64,000 nt of DNA from Sinohyriopsis cumingii (taxonomy: Eukaryota > Mollusca > Bivalvia > Unionida > Unionidae). Position numbers and translations under genes: made by a program. The notes under the pieces were generated by a model. That model was given only the letters and a program-made list of their open reading frames with translations, was not told where the DNA came from and made no database searches. Below are positions 1 to 11,729 of this stretch, piece after piece (within the stretch, counting starts at the first letter, position 1; each line of letters begins with the position of its first letter). The stretch lies in NCBI GenBank assembly GCA_028554795.2, contig CM068830.1, positions 111,055,214 through 111,119,213 on the forward strand, given 5' to 3'.

Positions 1-526
1 TGTGTGTGTTTGTGTTGCATACTGAATGGGTTTGGATTGTAATCTACAAATATTTTTGTACCAGAAGTTGCATATCTGTCTATCTATAAAACTTTTTAAG
101 AAACAACGACTCATCTCATCCAAACATGAATATAACTGAGAATCAATAGACCTTTTCTCTGGCACACAATATGTATTATTCCGCAGGGAGAAAATATTTG
201 TAATAATTTTCTTTTCTGATAACAAATTATAATTCATTCAAGCTAGCTGTAGGCTGAATGTTTTCTGATGGGGCAGGAATTACCAGATTCTGAATAGATT
301 AGTTAGTTGACCATTTATCTAGAAAGAGAAAAGAGATAGCATGACACATATCTGTAATGCAATCAACAGACAGTTCTTGACATCACAACTGCCAGTGTAC
401 ATTGTGTTTTTGTGAAATAAATCTCTTATCTTTAACTCAACCTCACGTATCTTCCAAAAGATGTGGATAGGTTAAAATTGTCACTGGATAAGGAATTTGG
501 TACGTGACACATGCATATAAGAAAAG
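1..526. other. Host non-coding DNA
   Basis: AT-rich sequence with short runs such as (TG)n at the first bases. I see no convincing reading frame, RNA gene or element boundary here. Confidence 0.5.
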
Positions 527-703
527 GTAAGATAGGGATATATCAAGGCCATCGAAACAATGCACATTCAACAAGATACGGATATATCAAGGCCATCAGG
601 ACAATGCATATTCAAGAAGATAGGGATATATCAAGGCCATCAGGACAATGCATATTCAAGAAGATAGGGATATATCAAGGCCATCAGGACAATGCATATT
701 CAA
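527..703 (+). repeat. 44-bp minisatellite, four units
   Basis: Four tandem copies of a 44-bp unit containing GATATATCAAGGCCATC; the CAAGGCC core recurs at 544, 588, 632 and 676, exactly 44 bp apart. The last three units are almost identical and the first is more diverged. The period is not a multiple of three, so the open frame across it is an accident. Confidence 0.9.
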
Positions 704-1913
704 CTGCCATATCAGATGAGTTCATTGCACGATTCAGTGCAAAACAAGTATGCAGGCTGTATTTATAATATATGGTCTCATTTACACTTTGTAAATAGTG
801 CTAGCTTTAAAGTGTTAATGAAATTCAAACATAAATGAGATCATACAAATCTGAGTAGTTGCATCTAAAATTCTTTACTTGCAGACATCAAAGAGAGCAC
901 CTACATGTAACCAGGTTCAATTTGTGATACAAATATACGGATCAAACAAATATAATGAATGTCAAATCAACCACGCAATATTAAATGAACATACCTGCCC
1001 CCCCCAGATGTATAGGTGTAATTACTGCTATTATAAAGGGCAAAAAAAGCAAAACCTGGTTATGCAGCTCATATAAATCTATGTTTTCCTCTGAGGAATT
1101 ACGGTCTTTCTATTCTAATTCAGATCTCTGTCATCTAGATGATTTAAGTATAATCAGAAAATTTGGATTGATGCTGCTTAACTGGTGACATGTCAATCAC
1201 AGTGTACTCCATGAACCGTTGATTGTTGCAGCAGAAATTATTGCTCCTCACATCTCACTTTGATTTGCATTTCATCATCACACTCTTTATACAATAATTT
1301 CCCTGTTTTATTATACTGCCAGCACTTTGTAGTGGTATGTTACTGTGTTAATGTAGTGCAGACGTCGACGTCCCTTTTATTACCACTTCAGGGAGTAAAT
1401 TTCCTTTAGTCAGTGCCGCAGGCTGAGTCTGTTTTGCTGTTTCACAGAATCAACGATACTACTTCACCATTCTTAATATTTTTCTTTTGTGTTTGATGCT
1501 TGAATATATTTTGTCTTTACGGGGCCACAGTGACACACTATATTACTATTACACTGCAAATCACTATACACATTTCGGTTTGTTGATAGTATGGTATGAG
1601 TAATACGTCTACGTAAAAAAAATAAACATATGAATCATTGTAATACGGTACTTATATTGTGGTTAAGTCCGAACATTGCACCTGTAAAACAATGGGTGGG
1701 TGAGCTTAATAAATGAAATTTGATACCTTTTCCATGACAACATTGGTGCTTTATTAGAATGATACATAATGATGTAAAATGTTTTAATGGAACATGTCAG
1801 ATTGAACTACTTTAAGTAAAATGTGTCCTTTGAAGTAGCTATAAAGCATTTTCAGCAACACTTATACAAACCAAGTAACACAAATAGAAACCAAATAAAC
1901 TACATGCATAATA

Positions 1914-1915
<2 letters not shown>
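704..1915. other. Host non-coding DNA
   Basis: No supported gene. Only short accidental frames are present, without recognisable motifs. Confidence 0.45.

Positions 1916-1954
<39 letters not shown>
1916..1954. repeat. (GA)n microsatellite
   Basis: An uninterrupted GA dinucleotide run of about 39 bp. Confidence 0.95.
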
Positions 1955-1957
<3 letters not shown>

Positions 1958-2604
1958 GGAATTAGCTCTGAAGTTGCCAGATGTATATATAACACTCGGC
2001 GGTGAAATCATTCTTGTTTCTCCCGCAGGCGTCTGACAAGACAGAGTCCCCCAAAAATATTTAGAAAAAACAAACATTGGATTTCATAACTCTGCTTTTC
2101 TGCAGGTAATCCCGCATAGCAATATAAACAGTTGTACGTGTGTGGGGGGGGGGGGTCGGGGCTGATTATCAATCCTTAGTCTTTATTATGTACTGTGACT
2201 AATCGGGAAGCCGAAGTATGTCACACTAAACTGAATCAGCATATGAGTTATTATTAGACATCTGAATCTAAGTTACGACGCATTTAGTCCCACTTTGAAA
2301 TCACTCACTGAACTCATCAGAGGAAATTTAAAGCAGATAGTGACGGCACGACAGGAAACAAGTATATTGTCTTTACTTAGATACAAAGTAAATAAGTACG
2401 TGAAAACAAAACTTAATTCATTAGACAATGCACAGGATTATGCGAAGCACTAATTGTTTTCAGAACAATGTACTTATTGTTGCAAGAATAATTAGTGTGC
2501 ATGACTTGAAACTTCCTTTCAAAATGAAACTGGGACAAGTGAATAGGTCTCACATTTCTTAGGCCCTTTGCTGCAGGCTGATGAGTAGTAATCATAACAT
2601 TAAT

Positions 2605-2605
<1 letters not shown>
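1955..2605. other. Host non-coding DNA
   Basis: Unique AT-rich sequence with a poly-G tract near 2145-2155. No gene or repeat is recognised. Confidence 0.4.

Positions 2606-2671
<66 letters not shown>
2606..2671. repeat. (TA)n microsatellite
   Basis: About 33 TA units. With the second array at 2970-3042 it brackets a less AT-rich segment of about 300 bp. Confidence 0.95.
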
Positions 2672-2673
<2 letters not shown>

Positions 2674-2968
2674 ATGGTCATATGGGTCCCCAGGGGTCGA
2701 AATGTTGAAAGCGCTCATCGTTACGGATCACAGCCATCTTACTTCTGTCTGCGCGGGTTCTGGCCTCGAATCCGGCCAATGTGGGCATGTCAAAAACCTT
2801 GCCAGTAGCTTCTCGTGGGACGGTGGTACTTTCCGGGGTTTTCCGGGTTCTTCGTCCACTATTAATACTGGCCGCGATGTATAACCTATCTTGTCCTGAA
2901 ACGTGGCTTTTAACCTTACAAATACAACAACAATAAATAATATATATAATACACTTATTTTTATATCA

Positions 2969-2969
<1 letters not shown>
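2672..2969. repeat. Possible short interspersed element between two (TA)n arrays
   Basis: This segment is clearly richer in G and C than its surroundings and is bounded on both sides by long TA arrays, an arrangement common for short non-autonomous elements embedded in microsatellites. The part around 2755-2785 contains a GGTTCT...CGAATCC-like stretch that faintly recalls a pol III B box. I do not recognise the family; it could also be unique DNA. Confidence 0.25.

Positions 2970-3042
<73 letters not shown>
2970..3042. repeat. (TA)n microsatellite
   Basis: About 36 AT/TA units without interruption. Confidence 0.95.
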
Positions 3043-3044
<2 letters not shown>

Positions 3045-3779
3045 CGCAAGGGTGTTAAGATCGTATAAGAATCTAACAGTAGATATTTACATAGAATCAC
3101 AAAGCCATACATTACCAAGATATCGATTTAATTAGATCCCACCGAAACGATATATGCAATATTACTCTAAGACTGGTTCATAATTAACCATGTCACAATT
3201 AAAGATATTAAGTGGATAAGTTTATATTTTGCCATATGGTTATTCTCAATACACCTACTTTATTATTTCAACATCTAATTAAAAACTGCTTTCGAGATGA
3301 TGTAATTATTGTACATGTTCACTCTGTTTTGGTTTAGAGAAATGTATATTTTTCTTTAATCTTGTAAAACATACACTCTAAAGTTTTACAATTTCGGCTG
3401 TAAAACTTAATTATAATCTATTGTTTACTATCAGTTTAATTATATTTTTGTTTCATCACCCACACATCTATTTATGAATGCCTGTTAGTAAAGACTAACA
3501 TTGTTAAATGTGTTGCTTTCATGTTTGCGTCGCCAACGTAACTGTAACCATCCATCAGAAACAAAAGGTATTCGTTTCCTGGTATATACTAATGTGTAAT
3601 TCTTACTGAACATAAATGTGGGACACTTTTGACAATAGAATCAAACATTTGTATATCCTGTTGAATCAAATCAAGCGTAAATTAAGTCTTCAACGATTTT
3701 TTTACACAATTTATAAGCATTTGTTATTTGTTTCTCTTAACTGTAATCAAATATAAGTTAAAAGTTATATGTAGGCATG
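3043..3779. other. Host non-coding DNA
   Basis: AT-rich, no supported gene, ending at the abrupt start of Polinton terminal-repeat units at 3780. Confidence 0.4.
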
Positions 3780-4620
3780 AGTAGTGAGGTGGGCCACCCT
3801 AGGGACAATGGAAAACCCTGTAAGAAAAGGTAGTGGGCCACTCTGGCGACAAGAGGTATTTAACATGGGGAATTTAATCGTCCACTCTAGCGACAATAAA
3901 AATCCCAGTCAAAAAGATTGTGGGACTGATTATGGTCTATAGGACATTTAACATGGGAAAAGCATTGGAGCTGTTTAGGGTCTATGCAAATCCCAGTCAA
4001 AACGGTCCTGGGGCTGTTTAGGATCTATGGGACGTTTAACATGGATAAAAACCTTGGGACTGTTTAGGATCTATCCAAATCTCAGTCAAAACGGTCCTTG
4101 GTCTGTTTAAGGTCTATAGGAAGTTTTACATGGGGAAAATCCTTGGGGTTGTATAGAGTCAATGGACCTTTAGTGGGCCACTTTAGCGTCATGGGGAATT
4201 TTACATGGGGAAATGCAACATGGAGTGAATGGTGGAATTGAACACAGCGACAAGGGATTGGACCACTTTAGCGTTAATAGCACCCTAACGTTAAAAAAGG
4301 GTATATCAAAAATTGGTGTCAATGGGAATTTAACATTTGAATGTCACCTGGATGTCAATGGGAATTGAACATTGGTGACATCATGGAGTTTATAGGATCA
4401 AAACTACTTTTAGGGTGATATGTACTTGTAGAGACAAAGATCTGAGAGGGACAAACATAAACATTCAGAAGGGAACAAAGCGTCAATGAAAAACCCAGTC
4501 GTTAAGGTTGTGGGCTACTATATCGTCAACGGGAATTTAACATGGGGAAATAGGATGGGCCATTTTAGCATCAATGGGACTTAAACATGAGAATATTGGG
4601 GTTGTATAGTTGTCATGTCT
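3780..4620. mobile_element. Polinton terminal repeat fragment (P0a)
   Basis: Starts AGTAGTGAGGTGGGCCACCC, closely matching the start of P2 at 31943. It consists of degenerate units of about 40-60 bp built on two themes: CTAGGGACAATGGGAATTTAA, as in P2, and TTTAGGGTCTATGG, as in P1. Both unit types occurring in one terminus suggests that the P1 and P2 termini share an ancestor with mixed units. No partner end is visible nearby, so this is an old, truncated remnant. Confidence 0.7.
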
Positions 4621-5267
4621 TAGCTTAAAATGTAAGTGGAGCAAAAATCTCACAACCCGATGCAACATTTACCCAATTTAAAAGGTTTTATGCTGTTTTG
4701 TACTTGAGTAATTACAAAAATTGTAAAATTGTAGGACGCTTAGAGGTAGATTATGCAAAATTTCGATCTTTTGGTGGATTATCTGATCCTAAAGAACACA
4801 AACATATTACATTTGTAAACCGCAATATATAATCTAAGTTGTAAGAACAGATATAAAGGAAAGCATTAACGATAAAGGGAAATATAATACAATATAAATG
4901 TAGATGCCTTGAAACGGTTGCTACTGATTAGATTTTAGCTAATATATTTGCTTTTGATGTACTCTAATTTGTATCTACTTTAACATATTTAACTATATCA
5001 TTGGTATCCACAACTTCTACAGACCTTGTTTAATCAAGGCTTGCACCAAAAAAATCTAGTTTGTGAGTAACCTAATTTGTTCAAACCGTTTAGTTGTGTT
5101 TATTTCCATCGTTACAAAATTTCTGGACGATGTTTTAAAAACACACCGTACTTAAAAGTTAGTAAGCTGGCATTCTGTGCTAATATTAGTAATTCAAATC
5201 AAAATTTTCAAAGCCCATTGAAGTTGCTGGTGCGGTAGGCATATAAGCGTCAACCGAAAGCTGCGGA
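4621..5267. other. AT-rich spacer between two Polinton termini
   Basis: No gene or repeat recognised. It may be host DNA or decayed element interior between the terminal repeats of P0a and P0b. Confidence 0.35.
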
Positions 5268-5574
5268 AGTAGTGAATTTGGATACTCTAGGGACAATGGG
5301 ACTTTAATGTTAAACTAGGTGGTTTGTACCCTGGGGACTATGTACATTTAATATGGGAGCACAGAGCTTGTACCCTAGGGACAATGGGAATGTAACATGG
5401 TGGGATGGGACTGTCTAGAGACAATGGGAATTTAACATGGCGAAATTTAACATGGTGGGACTGTATAGCGTCATTGAATATGGTAGATGGATAGAACACA
5501 GACAATAGACAAAGCACTGATACAACATTTAAAATTTAGGCATGAAAGTTAATTTGTTTTCGAGGCATATGATT

Positions 5575-5590
5575 GGCCCTGAAAAGGGCC
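5575..5590 (-). terminator. Histone-type 3' stem-loop
   Basis: On the minus strand CCAAAGGCCCTTTTCAGGGCCAATC: a 6-bp stem, a four-base loop and CCAAA upstream, as in metazoan replication-dependent histone mRNAs. The purine element is present but weak (CGAAAACAA). It serves the decayed gene zone at 5600-6280. Confidence 0.85.
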
Positions 5591-5599
5591 TTTGGTTTC

Positions 5600-6280
5600 T
5601 CCTTCTTTTTCTTCCATTTGCTCCACTTCTTCGGCCATTCCCTTATCTTTCCCACTATTCCTTTTTTCTTCTCTCCTTCTTTTCCGTCTCTGGCATCAAG
5701 ACAGGATGACCCATCGCTCTGAATTTCTGTTGGATCTTGATCCAGTTCTTGTTCAGTTGCTCAAAGCTTTCTTTGGTCTTTAGGTTTTCTCTTTCTTTCC
5801 TCTCCTTTGTCCACTTTTCTTTGATGTTCTTTACCTCTTAGGTTAACACTGGTCTCATCAGTTTCTCGGCTTTTATACGTTGGTCTAAACCCCACTTCAC
5901 AGAGGATCACTCACTTCACACCAATAGATCATGTAGGATGCATCTCACTATTGTTACATTATCCAGAGCTTCCCTTAAACTACCGACTCTCACATAGGGA
6001 GGGTAGATCAATCCTCTTATCTTTATCTTTTTCACTTCTTTTTCTAACATACCCTAAATCAGATGCATAGCTAATTTCACACTTGTGACTTGTCTGGTAA
6101 AAAAATCCTTTGTAACTGGATATTTCCATTCCTTCTCTAGTCTCTCCACCACGTACATTCCATCTACTATCCAAAAATACATATGTCTCAAGTTGTTGAA
6201 CAATTATGTTACAGCCACCATCTTCTTTGTCGTTATTCCGTAGAAAGGCGCGAACGACGAATGCTGTAAGTTCTTGTATG
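5600..6280 (-). pseudogene. Decayed P0b left-arm gene zone
   Basis: This zone lies between the promoter motif at 6282-6310 and the stem-loop at 5575-5590 and corresponds in position to the coiled-coil gene at 11730-12017 of P1. The part nearest the stem-loop is strongly pyrimidine-rich on the plus strand, so it would code for Glu/Lys-rich protein on the minus strand. No long frame survives across the zone, so this is a remnant. Confidence 0.4.
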
Positions 6281-6281
6281 T

Positions 6282-6310
6282 AAAGCACGGACGTGAAGGA
6301 AAACATCTCC
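6282..6310 (-). promoter_or_regulatory. Conserved left-arm promoter motif
   Basis: Minus-strand motif related to TTCCTTCACGTCCGCGC, here with CGTGC in place of CGCGC. It stands upstream of the 5600-6280 gene zone. Confidence 0.55.
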
Positions 6311-6596
6311 TCTTTTGTCATCTCATATTATGTACTATTCACACAAAGGTAATGAGCCATATAATCTAATCTCATTATATATTATCCACACACGGGAAGC
6401 AGCAAAACCAAACCCAAATATACTATCCACACACGCCATGCAGCAAAAACATAACCCAAATCTACTATTCACACACGCAAAGCAGCAAAATCAAACCCAT
6501 AATTTACTATCCACACACTCGAAGCAGCAAAATAATAACAATAATCTACTATCATCACATACGTACGCGAACGCTTACAATCACACACACACACAT

Positions 6597-6776
<180 letters not shown>

Positions 6777-6877
6777 ACATACAATCACACCAGGAAAGGA
6801 GTGAGTTTTTATAATCACACTACTCCACATTCACACATTGGCAAATTGATTACTATTTCTTTTCTAGAGTTTTGGTT

Positions 6878-6893
6878 AGCCCTGAAAAGGGCT
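6878..6893 (-). terminator. Histone-type 3' stem-loop
   Basis: Minus strand AGCCCTTTTCAGGGCT, then ACTCTAGAAAAGAAATAG about 12 nt downstream, a good histone downstream element. It lies 27 nt after the stop of the gene at 6921-7388. Confidence 0.9.
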
Positions 6894-6920
6894 GTTTTTT
6901 AGAACTCCAGATGCGTCGAT

Positions 6921-7388
6921 CTAATGCTGACACCTTCCAGGTCTGGCACCGCACACGTATCTCCTTCTCCAGTCTTCTTGCCAATTCACCCTTGTCACTG
7001 GTAGCGCATAGGCTGGTTGAGTGGCTTTACTATTCCAATCTTCTGCCTCTGCGATAGTGAAGACTTCCCTTTCTCTTCTCCTATTTCTAACTTTAGGATG
7101 AATTGGCATCCTTACCTCCTGTTGTGGTTGTGGCTGTGGTGCAACTACAGGCTGTGGTGCTGCTGTTGCCTGTGGAGGCGCCCTTGTCTCAGGTGTCACC
7201 TTGCACACAGGGCTCATCATTATGTGAGAGCTGATCCCTCTCTTTTTTCTTCCTTTTCTTCTCTCTTCCTCCTCCTCTTTCATTCTGCCTTCTTCAACGA
7301 TGGCCTCAGCTGCCAGTTCATTAAGTAGGCGTCTGGCATATTCCAGGTGCATCTGGAGTTCTAACAGTTTTGCTAGTCTGCTGCTCAT
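6921..7388 (-). CDS. P0b left-arm coiled-coil protein, unknown function
   Basis: 155 aa, starting MSSRLAKLLELQMHLEYARR. Residues 1-45 form a leucine-rich amphipathic segment followed by a Glu/Arg/Lys-rich stretch (about 35-55), a Pro/Gln/Ala linker (70-95), a basic patch and the C-terminal signature VCGARPGRC. The N-terminus and C-terminal signature recur in the P1 protein at 12456-12818, so the two are homologous. Upstream is the conserved promoter motif and downstream the histone-type stem-loop. I know no homologous family; a DNA-binding or regulatory role is only a guess. It looks whole although its element is truncated. Confidence 0.6.
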   Translation of the reverse strand: MSSRLAKLLELQMHLEYARRLLNELAAEAIVEEGRMKEEEEERRKGRKKRGISSHIMMSPVCKVTPETRAPPQATAAPQPVVAPQPQPQQEVRMPIHPKVRNRRREREVFTIAEAEDWNSKATQPAYALPVTRVNWQEDWRRRYVCGARPGRCQH

Positions 7389-7451
7389 ATTTGCTATTGA
7401 TCAATCAACAAGGGTAATCCGACTGCCGAGCGTTTTTTTCAATTTACGTAA

Positions 7452-7480
7452 AAAGCGCGGACGTGAAGGAAAACACCCGC
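7452..7480 (-). promoter_or_regulatory. Conserved left-arm promoter motif
   Basis: Minus-strand TTCCTTCACGTCCGCGC, 64 nt upstream of the start codon at 7388, with an A/T-rich segment (ACGTAAATTG) where other copies have a TATA box. Confidence 0.65.
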
Positions 7481-7620
7481 TCAGACTTACTTACTTACAT
7501 AGTTGGATTAAAGTGATTTTCCCTCCAATGGAACATGTTTCACTGTTTAATGCACGCACAGCGTGCTATTTAATTACTCCTCCGGGAAGGAAGGTGTAAC
7601 AAGATAACCGGGTGGGATAT

Positions 7621-9244
7621 TTCGGATTAACAACAGAACACGTTTTGACGACACAGATATATGGTTTAATGTGGCGATTTATATGAGTAGTGGATTATGA
7701 AGATGTGTGCGTATTTATAATCCAAATATTGGATCTATTTAACAAAAAAAAAACGCACAGTTTCAAAGATGGAAAAAATATACAAATAAATTTAGTTCAG
7801 TAACCCTAAAATACAGGATAAATGATTTCACAAATGATTCAATAATGGAAAGATGAATATAGTTCACTCAAATAGTAAACAATGTAAGCGTTTACACATA
7901 GTAAAAAAAATATATTCGCTCAGGTAGCGAAATTATGTCACTAAACAAGAACGGATATACAATCTATCCTTCCAGTCCTGAATAATACACTGGGTCTTAC
8001 TAACCCAAAATTAGCATACAGCTAAAAATACATGTGTGGAGATGCACTCCGTCACCCGTGCACCATATCCGCTCCACAGCTCCTCCGAATCAATTTCACA
8101 ACCAATATAGACTCCGGACCCTCGGAATACTATGATCACTTGAAATATTAGACCCTCCGGACACTTGAAATATTAGACCCTCTGGACCCCCTGGTCCTTT
8201 GACGGCTCTACAGCTGGGTCACCTTAGTCACTCTTGACATTCCGGACGCTAGACATTAGACGCTCCGGCACCTTAAACGCTCCGGACACACGGACGTTTC
8301 TACCCTCTGACAACACCGGACACCCCGGATATTCCTACCATCAAAAACTCAGCCCTACAGCTGGAGTTGTGCGAATCCTTTAAGCAGGCCGCTTGCTGAC
8401 AAAACCATTAGTATTGTGAAGGTCCTTTACATGTAGTAACTTATTTATACCTTTAGAATTTTCGTTATTCTTTATCAAAGGCACCTTGCACGTGTGGCAC
8501 AGGACGAATCGTACTCACGATTTCGAAATACAAAAGACCATATTATAATCACCCTCGGGTATCGTTGTACAGAGAAAAAGAAACGAAACCCGAGTACATG
8601 TATTTAATTAACAACATTTACACCATTCCGTGACAGAAGGAGAGCAACATCCTCCAGTCTTTTGTGTGCTCATGGAACACTTATTAGCTAGGTCGTCTGA
8701 TCGAGGTACTATTTAGTTCCTAGCGACCTGGATGTATGGCCGAGGTGAGTGTGATTGGACCCAGCACGCACTCATCGCTAAGGTTGCATTGTTTTGCTGA
8801 TTGAGACGGGTGGGATTGGAGACAACGCGCACTCGTGTATTTAGCTATGGGGGTGTGCACTGCACGCGTGATGTTTGAAATCCGGTCGTAGTAGAGGAAG
8901 AAGAGGCTTATGGATCGGGAGGCGGTTCGTGGCACAGTTTTGGCGTTTCTAAGTTCCAGGGTATAGTTCTGAAAGTGTCGTCCTGCATAGTTTGGAGGAT
9001 ACCTCTGTGCTGTTTTAGAGTAGGTTAAAGATAGATAGCCAGGTTGACAGCCATGGGTTTATTTGTTGTGGCTGTCACCATGGGTTTGTGTGAGTGAGTT
9101 CGTAGAGGTGTTCGTTTTCATTCCAGATGTTGTTTAAGTGACAAGGAGACGGTTCAGAGCAGATCAGGAAGGCAGTATAGATTAAAAAAAAGATTTTGTT
9201 GTTGTTGTATAAATTGTATAAAATAATGTAAATGTTTAAATTGG
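7621..9244. other. Host or unrecognised DNA without supported gene
   Basis: No convincing coding region. 8100-8340 is a locally GC-rich, degenerate array built on CTCCGGAC / ACCCTCCGGA words. The rest is unique. A poly-pyrimidine run at about 9245-9275 may mark the poly-A tail of the minus-strand LINE that follows. Confidence 0.4.
8100..8340. repeat. Degenerate CTCCGGAC-type short repeats
   Basis: Words such as CCTCCGGACACTTGAAATA, ACGCTCCGGCACC and ACACCGGACACCCCGGA recur with variable spacing; the unit CACTTGAAATATTAGACCCT is repeated twice in tandem near 8135-8180. The origin is unknown. Confidence 0.6.
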
Positions 9245-11215
9245 TTTTTTTTTCTTTTCTTTTTTTTTTTTCGTCTTGAATTCCTTATTTATTTTGATTT
9301 CTTATCTTATTGGTTTGGGGTGAGAACTTGTTTTGTGGATGTTTGTATGTTATTATGTAGTACTGTTTTAATTAATCCTATTTTCCTATTTAATTCTGTT
9401 GTGGCCTTAATTGGTTTTTATTATTTGGGCTAGGAACGGCTGTGTCAGTCTGTGAACCCACGAGACCTAGCAGGCCGTCATAATTCCCAAATAGTGATTT
9501 TGTAATAATCGTCCTTAATTGGTTTTTATTATTCGGGCTATGGACGTCTGTGTCAGTTTGTGAACACACGAGACCTAGCAGGCCGTCATAATTCCCAAAC
9601 AGTCATTTGAATATTTTTGACTGGTCTTTGATTTACTTCCGAAGATTATTTTGCTTAGATTGGATTCGTGTATAAAACTTAGAATATTTTCGAATGTTAG
9701 ATTAATATTGGGGTTTGTGTTCATCAAGAACTCTGGGTATGTTGCAGGGGATCCAATAATATGCTGTTTAATTTTAAACATCGCCCTTTCTTTTTCAAGT
9801 GTGTGGCAGTTGTTAAAAATATGTTCTAGGTCTTCTAGGACCCTGCAGTGGTAGCATTTAGGGTTATGTGGTTGTGGTCCTATGTACTGACCGAAGCTGT
9901 TAGCCAGCTTGGTTTTGCCCGTGAGTATTATATTTATGAATTTTGTTCATTGCCTTTTGTTTTGGGTGGTTTCCCATTTCTACAGACTTCTTTAATGATG
10001 GTTTTTAGTTTCCTGCCTGAGTGCTTGTGTTCCATAATTCCTGCCATTTATTGTCAATGAGGGTTTTAGATATGCTATTGAGTTCGCATATGCTATAATC
10101 TAGGTTGATGTGATCGGTTTCGTTTAGTTTTTGCTTAGCTGTTATATCTGCCATATCGTTACCTGGTATGTTAATATGAGATGGTATCCACATAAATTCT
10201 ACTTGTAATTTATTATTGTTCAGTTTTTAACAGTAAATTGGTTTGCCTAAGATAGTTTTCTCTTGATTTGGTGTTGTTATTGAGTATTGAGTTTATGACG
10301 CTTAGCGAGTCACTTAGTATTACCGCTTGGGGTATTTTGTTCTCTTTGATCCATTTGAGTGCTTCAGGTATGGTCCAGAATTTAGCTGTGTATATGGAGC
10401 AGAGGTTAAGTAGTCTTCGTCCTACTTTAATGTTAAGTTCGGGGATTACGTAAGCTGCTGCTGTTCTGGGTGGTTCTGTTATTTTGGATCCATCAATGTA
10501 AATCTTAATGTAGCTGCAATATTTTGAGTTGATTTATTCTGTATAGATTGCGTTTAGTTTGAGTCCTTGTTCGTTTTTATTGCCATATTTCGTAATGAGG
10601 GTGTTAACTGAAGGGTTGATATTTATCCATGGTTCTTTGTCATAGTGATTTGCAATTTCTGCTTGTAGGTTGTCTATAGGAAGTCGTTCAACTAATTGAT
10701 GGACTAATTTCCCTGCTGGTATGTTTTGTGTTAATTTAGTTCTAAAAGGTATGTTGCATTTATTTATAGCTAGCCGGGGGTGGGGGGGGGGGGGGTGAGG
10801 GTGTCGGGAGATTTGAAGCTCCACTAGTGACGTGGATGGTAGTGCTCCAGTGCAAAAAATTAGGGCCTTTCGTTGTATGCTATCTAGTTTCTTGAGGTTA
10901 TTTTGGGGTACCGAGTTTTAAATTTGGCATCCGTAATCTAGTTTAGATCTAATTAATGATTTATATAATGCTAATAAGGTTTCTAGATTGGATCCCCAGG
11001 TGGCTCCTTTAAGGTTTGTAAGGAGGTTAAGGTCTTTGTTGCACCTTTTAACTAGTTCGTTTATGTGGTGTCCCTAGTTTAGCTTGGAGTCATAATGCAT
11101 TCCTAAAAATCGTGCTACTTTTACGAATTTAATTTCTTGATTTTGGATGTTGAGTTTTGGAAAATGATTTTGTAATTTACGTTTGGTGGTGAATAATACT
11201 TGTATGGCTTTTTCA
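9245..11215 (-). mobile_element. LINE (non-LTR retrotransposon), 3' part with RNase H
   Basis: Minus-strand coding sequence with RNase H motifs. Near 10525-10265 it reads YIDGSKI and, further on, VILSDSLSVINS, giving two catalytic aspartates; 10193-10130 gives WIPSHINIPGNDMADITAK, the conserved C-terminal RNase H block. An RT-to-RNase H linker lies at 10824-10534. Several stops and frame changes show it is a dead copy. An RNase H domain after the RT places it in the I/Jockey-like superfamily in the broad sense. The 5' continuation is at 31388-31942, on the far side of P1. The 3' UTR contains a 108-bp direct repeat. Confidence 0.85.
9405..9620 (-). repeat. 108-bp tandem duplication in the LINE 3' region
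   Basis: Two copies starting at CCTTAATTGGTTTTTATTAT (9405 and 9513), about 90% alike, containing GAGACCTAGCAGGCCGTCAT. Short direct repeats of this kind occur in LINE 3' UTRs. Confidence 0.85.
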
Positions 11216-11221
11216 TGTGAT
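11216..11221. repeat. Left target-site duplication of P1 (TGTGAT)
   Basis: TGTGAT here is repeated at 31382-31387, immediately outside the two P1 ends. Six base pairs is the usual Polinton duplication. Without the element the LINE reading frame continues across the site (WGFKVSHEKA), confirming a clean insertion. Confidence 0.95.
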
Positions 11222-11612
11222 AGTAGTTAAGGGGGATCTTATAGGGTCTATGGGATTTATCATTACAGACCCCCTTGGGAACATATAGGGTCTATGTAAA
11301 TTTAACATGGAGAAAAATCGTGGGAACATATAGGGTCTATGGGAATTAACATGGACAAAAACCCTGGGACAATATAGGGTCTATGGGAATTAACATGGCC
11401 AAAAACCCTGGGACAATATAGGGTCTATGTAAATTTAACATGGCCAAAAAACCCTTGGGACTGTATAGGGTCTATGTAAAATTGAAACAGGGAGGGTCTC
11501 TATTTTTTTTTTAAAAAAAAAGTAAAAATAAAAAATAAAATAAAAAAAGGGGTAGGCAATTCAAAGGCTATCTCTTTTCGAGAAATATGGCTGGCCCTGA
11601 AAAGGGCCTTTG
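11222..11612 (+). repeat. P1 left terminal inverted repeat
   Basis: Begins AGTAGTTAAGGGGGATC and contains about six units of 46-57 bp of the form ATAGGGTCTATGGGAATTAAC, then a poly-T/poly-A stretch and TATCTCTTTTCGAGAAATATGG, ending in the histone-type stem-loop. Its reverse complement lies at about 30992-31381. Because the stem-loop is inside the repeat, the outermost genes at both P1 ends share the same 3' signal. Confidence 0.92.
11593..11608 (-). terminator. Histone-type 3' stem-loop in P1 left terminal repeat
   Basis: Minus strand CCAAAGGCCCTTTTCAGGGCC followed by AGCCATATTTCTCGAAAAGAGATAG. The AAAAGAG core is the exact complement of CUCUUUU in metazoan U7 snRNA. It lies about 120 nt after the open frame of 11730-12017. 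Confidence 0.93.
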
Positions 11613-11729
11613 GGTTTTCTTCTTCTTCTTCTAATTTCTTCTTTTCCTCCACCAAGTTCTTATTTTATCTCTTACACTCTTCTTCTCTTTCTTTTTTTTC
11701 TTCTCCTCCTCTTCTTTCTTCTTCTCTTC

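Noticed and set aside
527-703. Tandem repeats as a possible CRISPR array
   Set aside because: The units are directly adjacent without unique spacers, and the sequence is animal DNA.
2581-2884. Open frames encoding long Ile-Tyr repeats
   Set aside because: They are translations of (TA)n microsatellites; the same applies to the frames on both strands at 6469-6902.
5575-5590. Histone gene cluster, suggested by the stem-loops
   Set aside because: No histone fold protein is encoded next to any of the ten stem-loops; the attached genes are coiled-coil, Gln-rich or short basic proteins belonging to Polintons.
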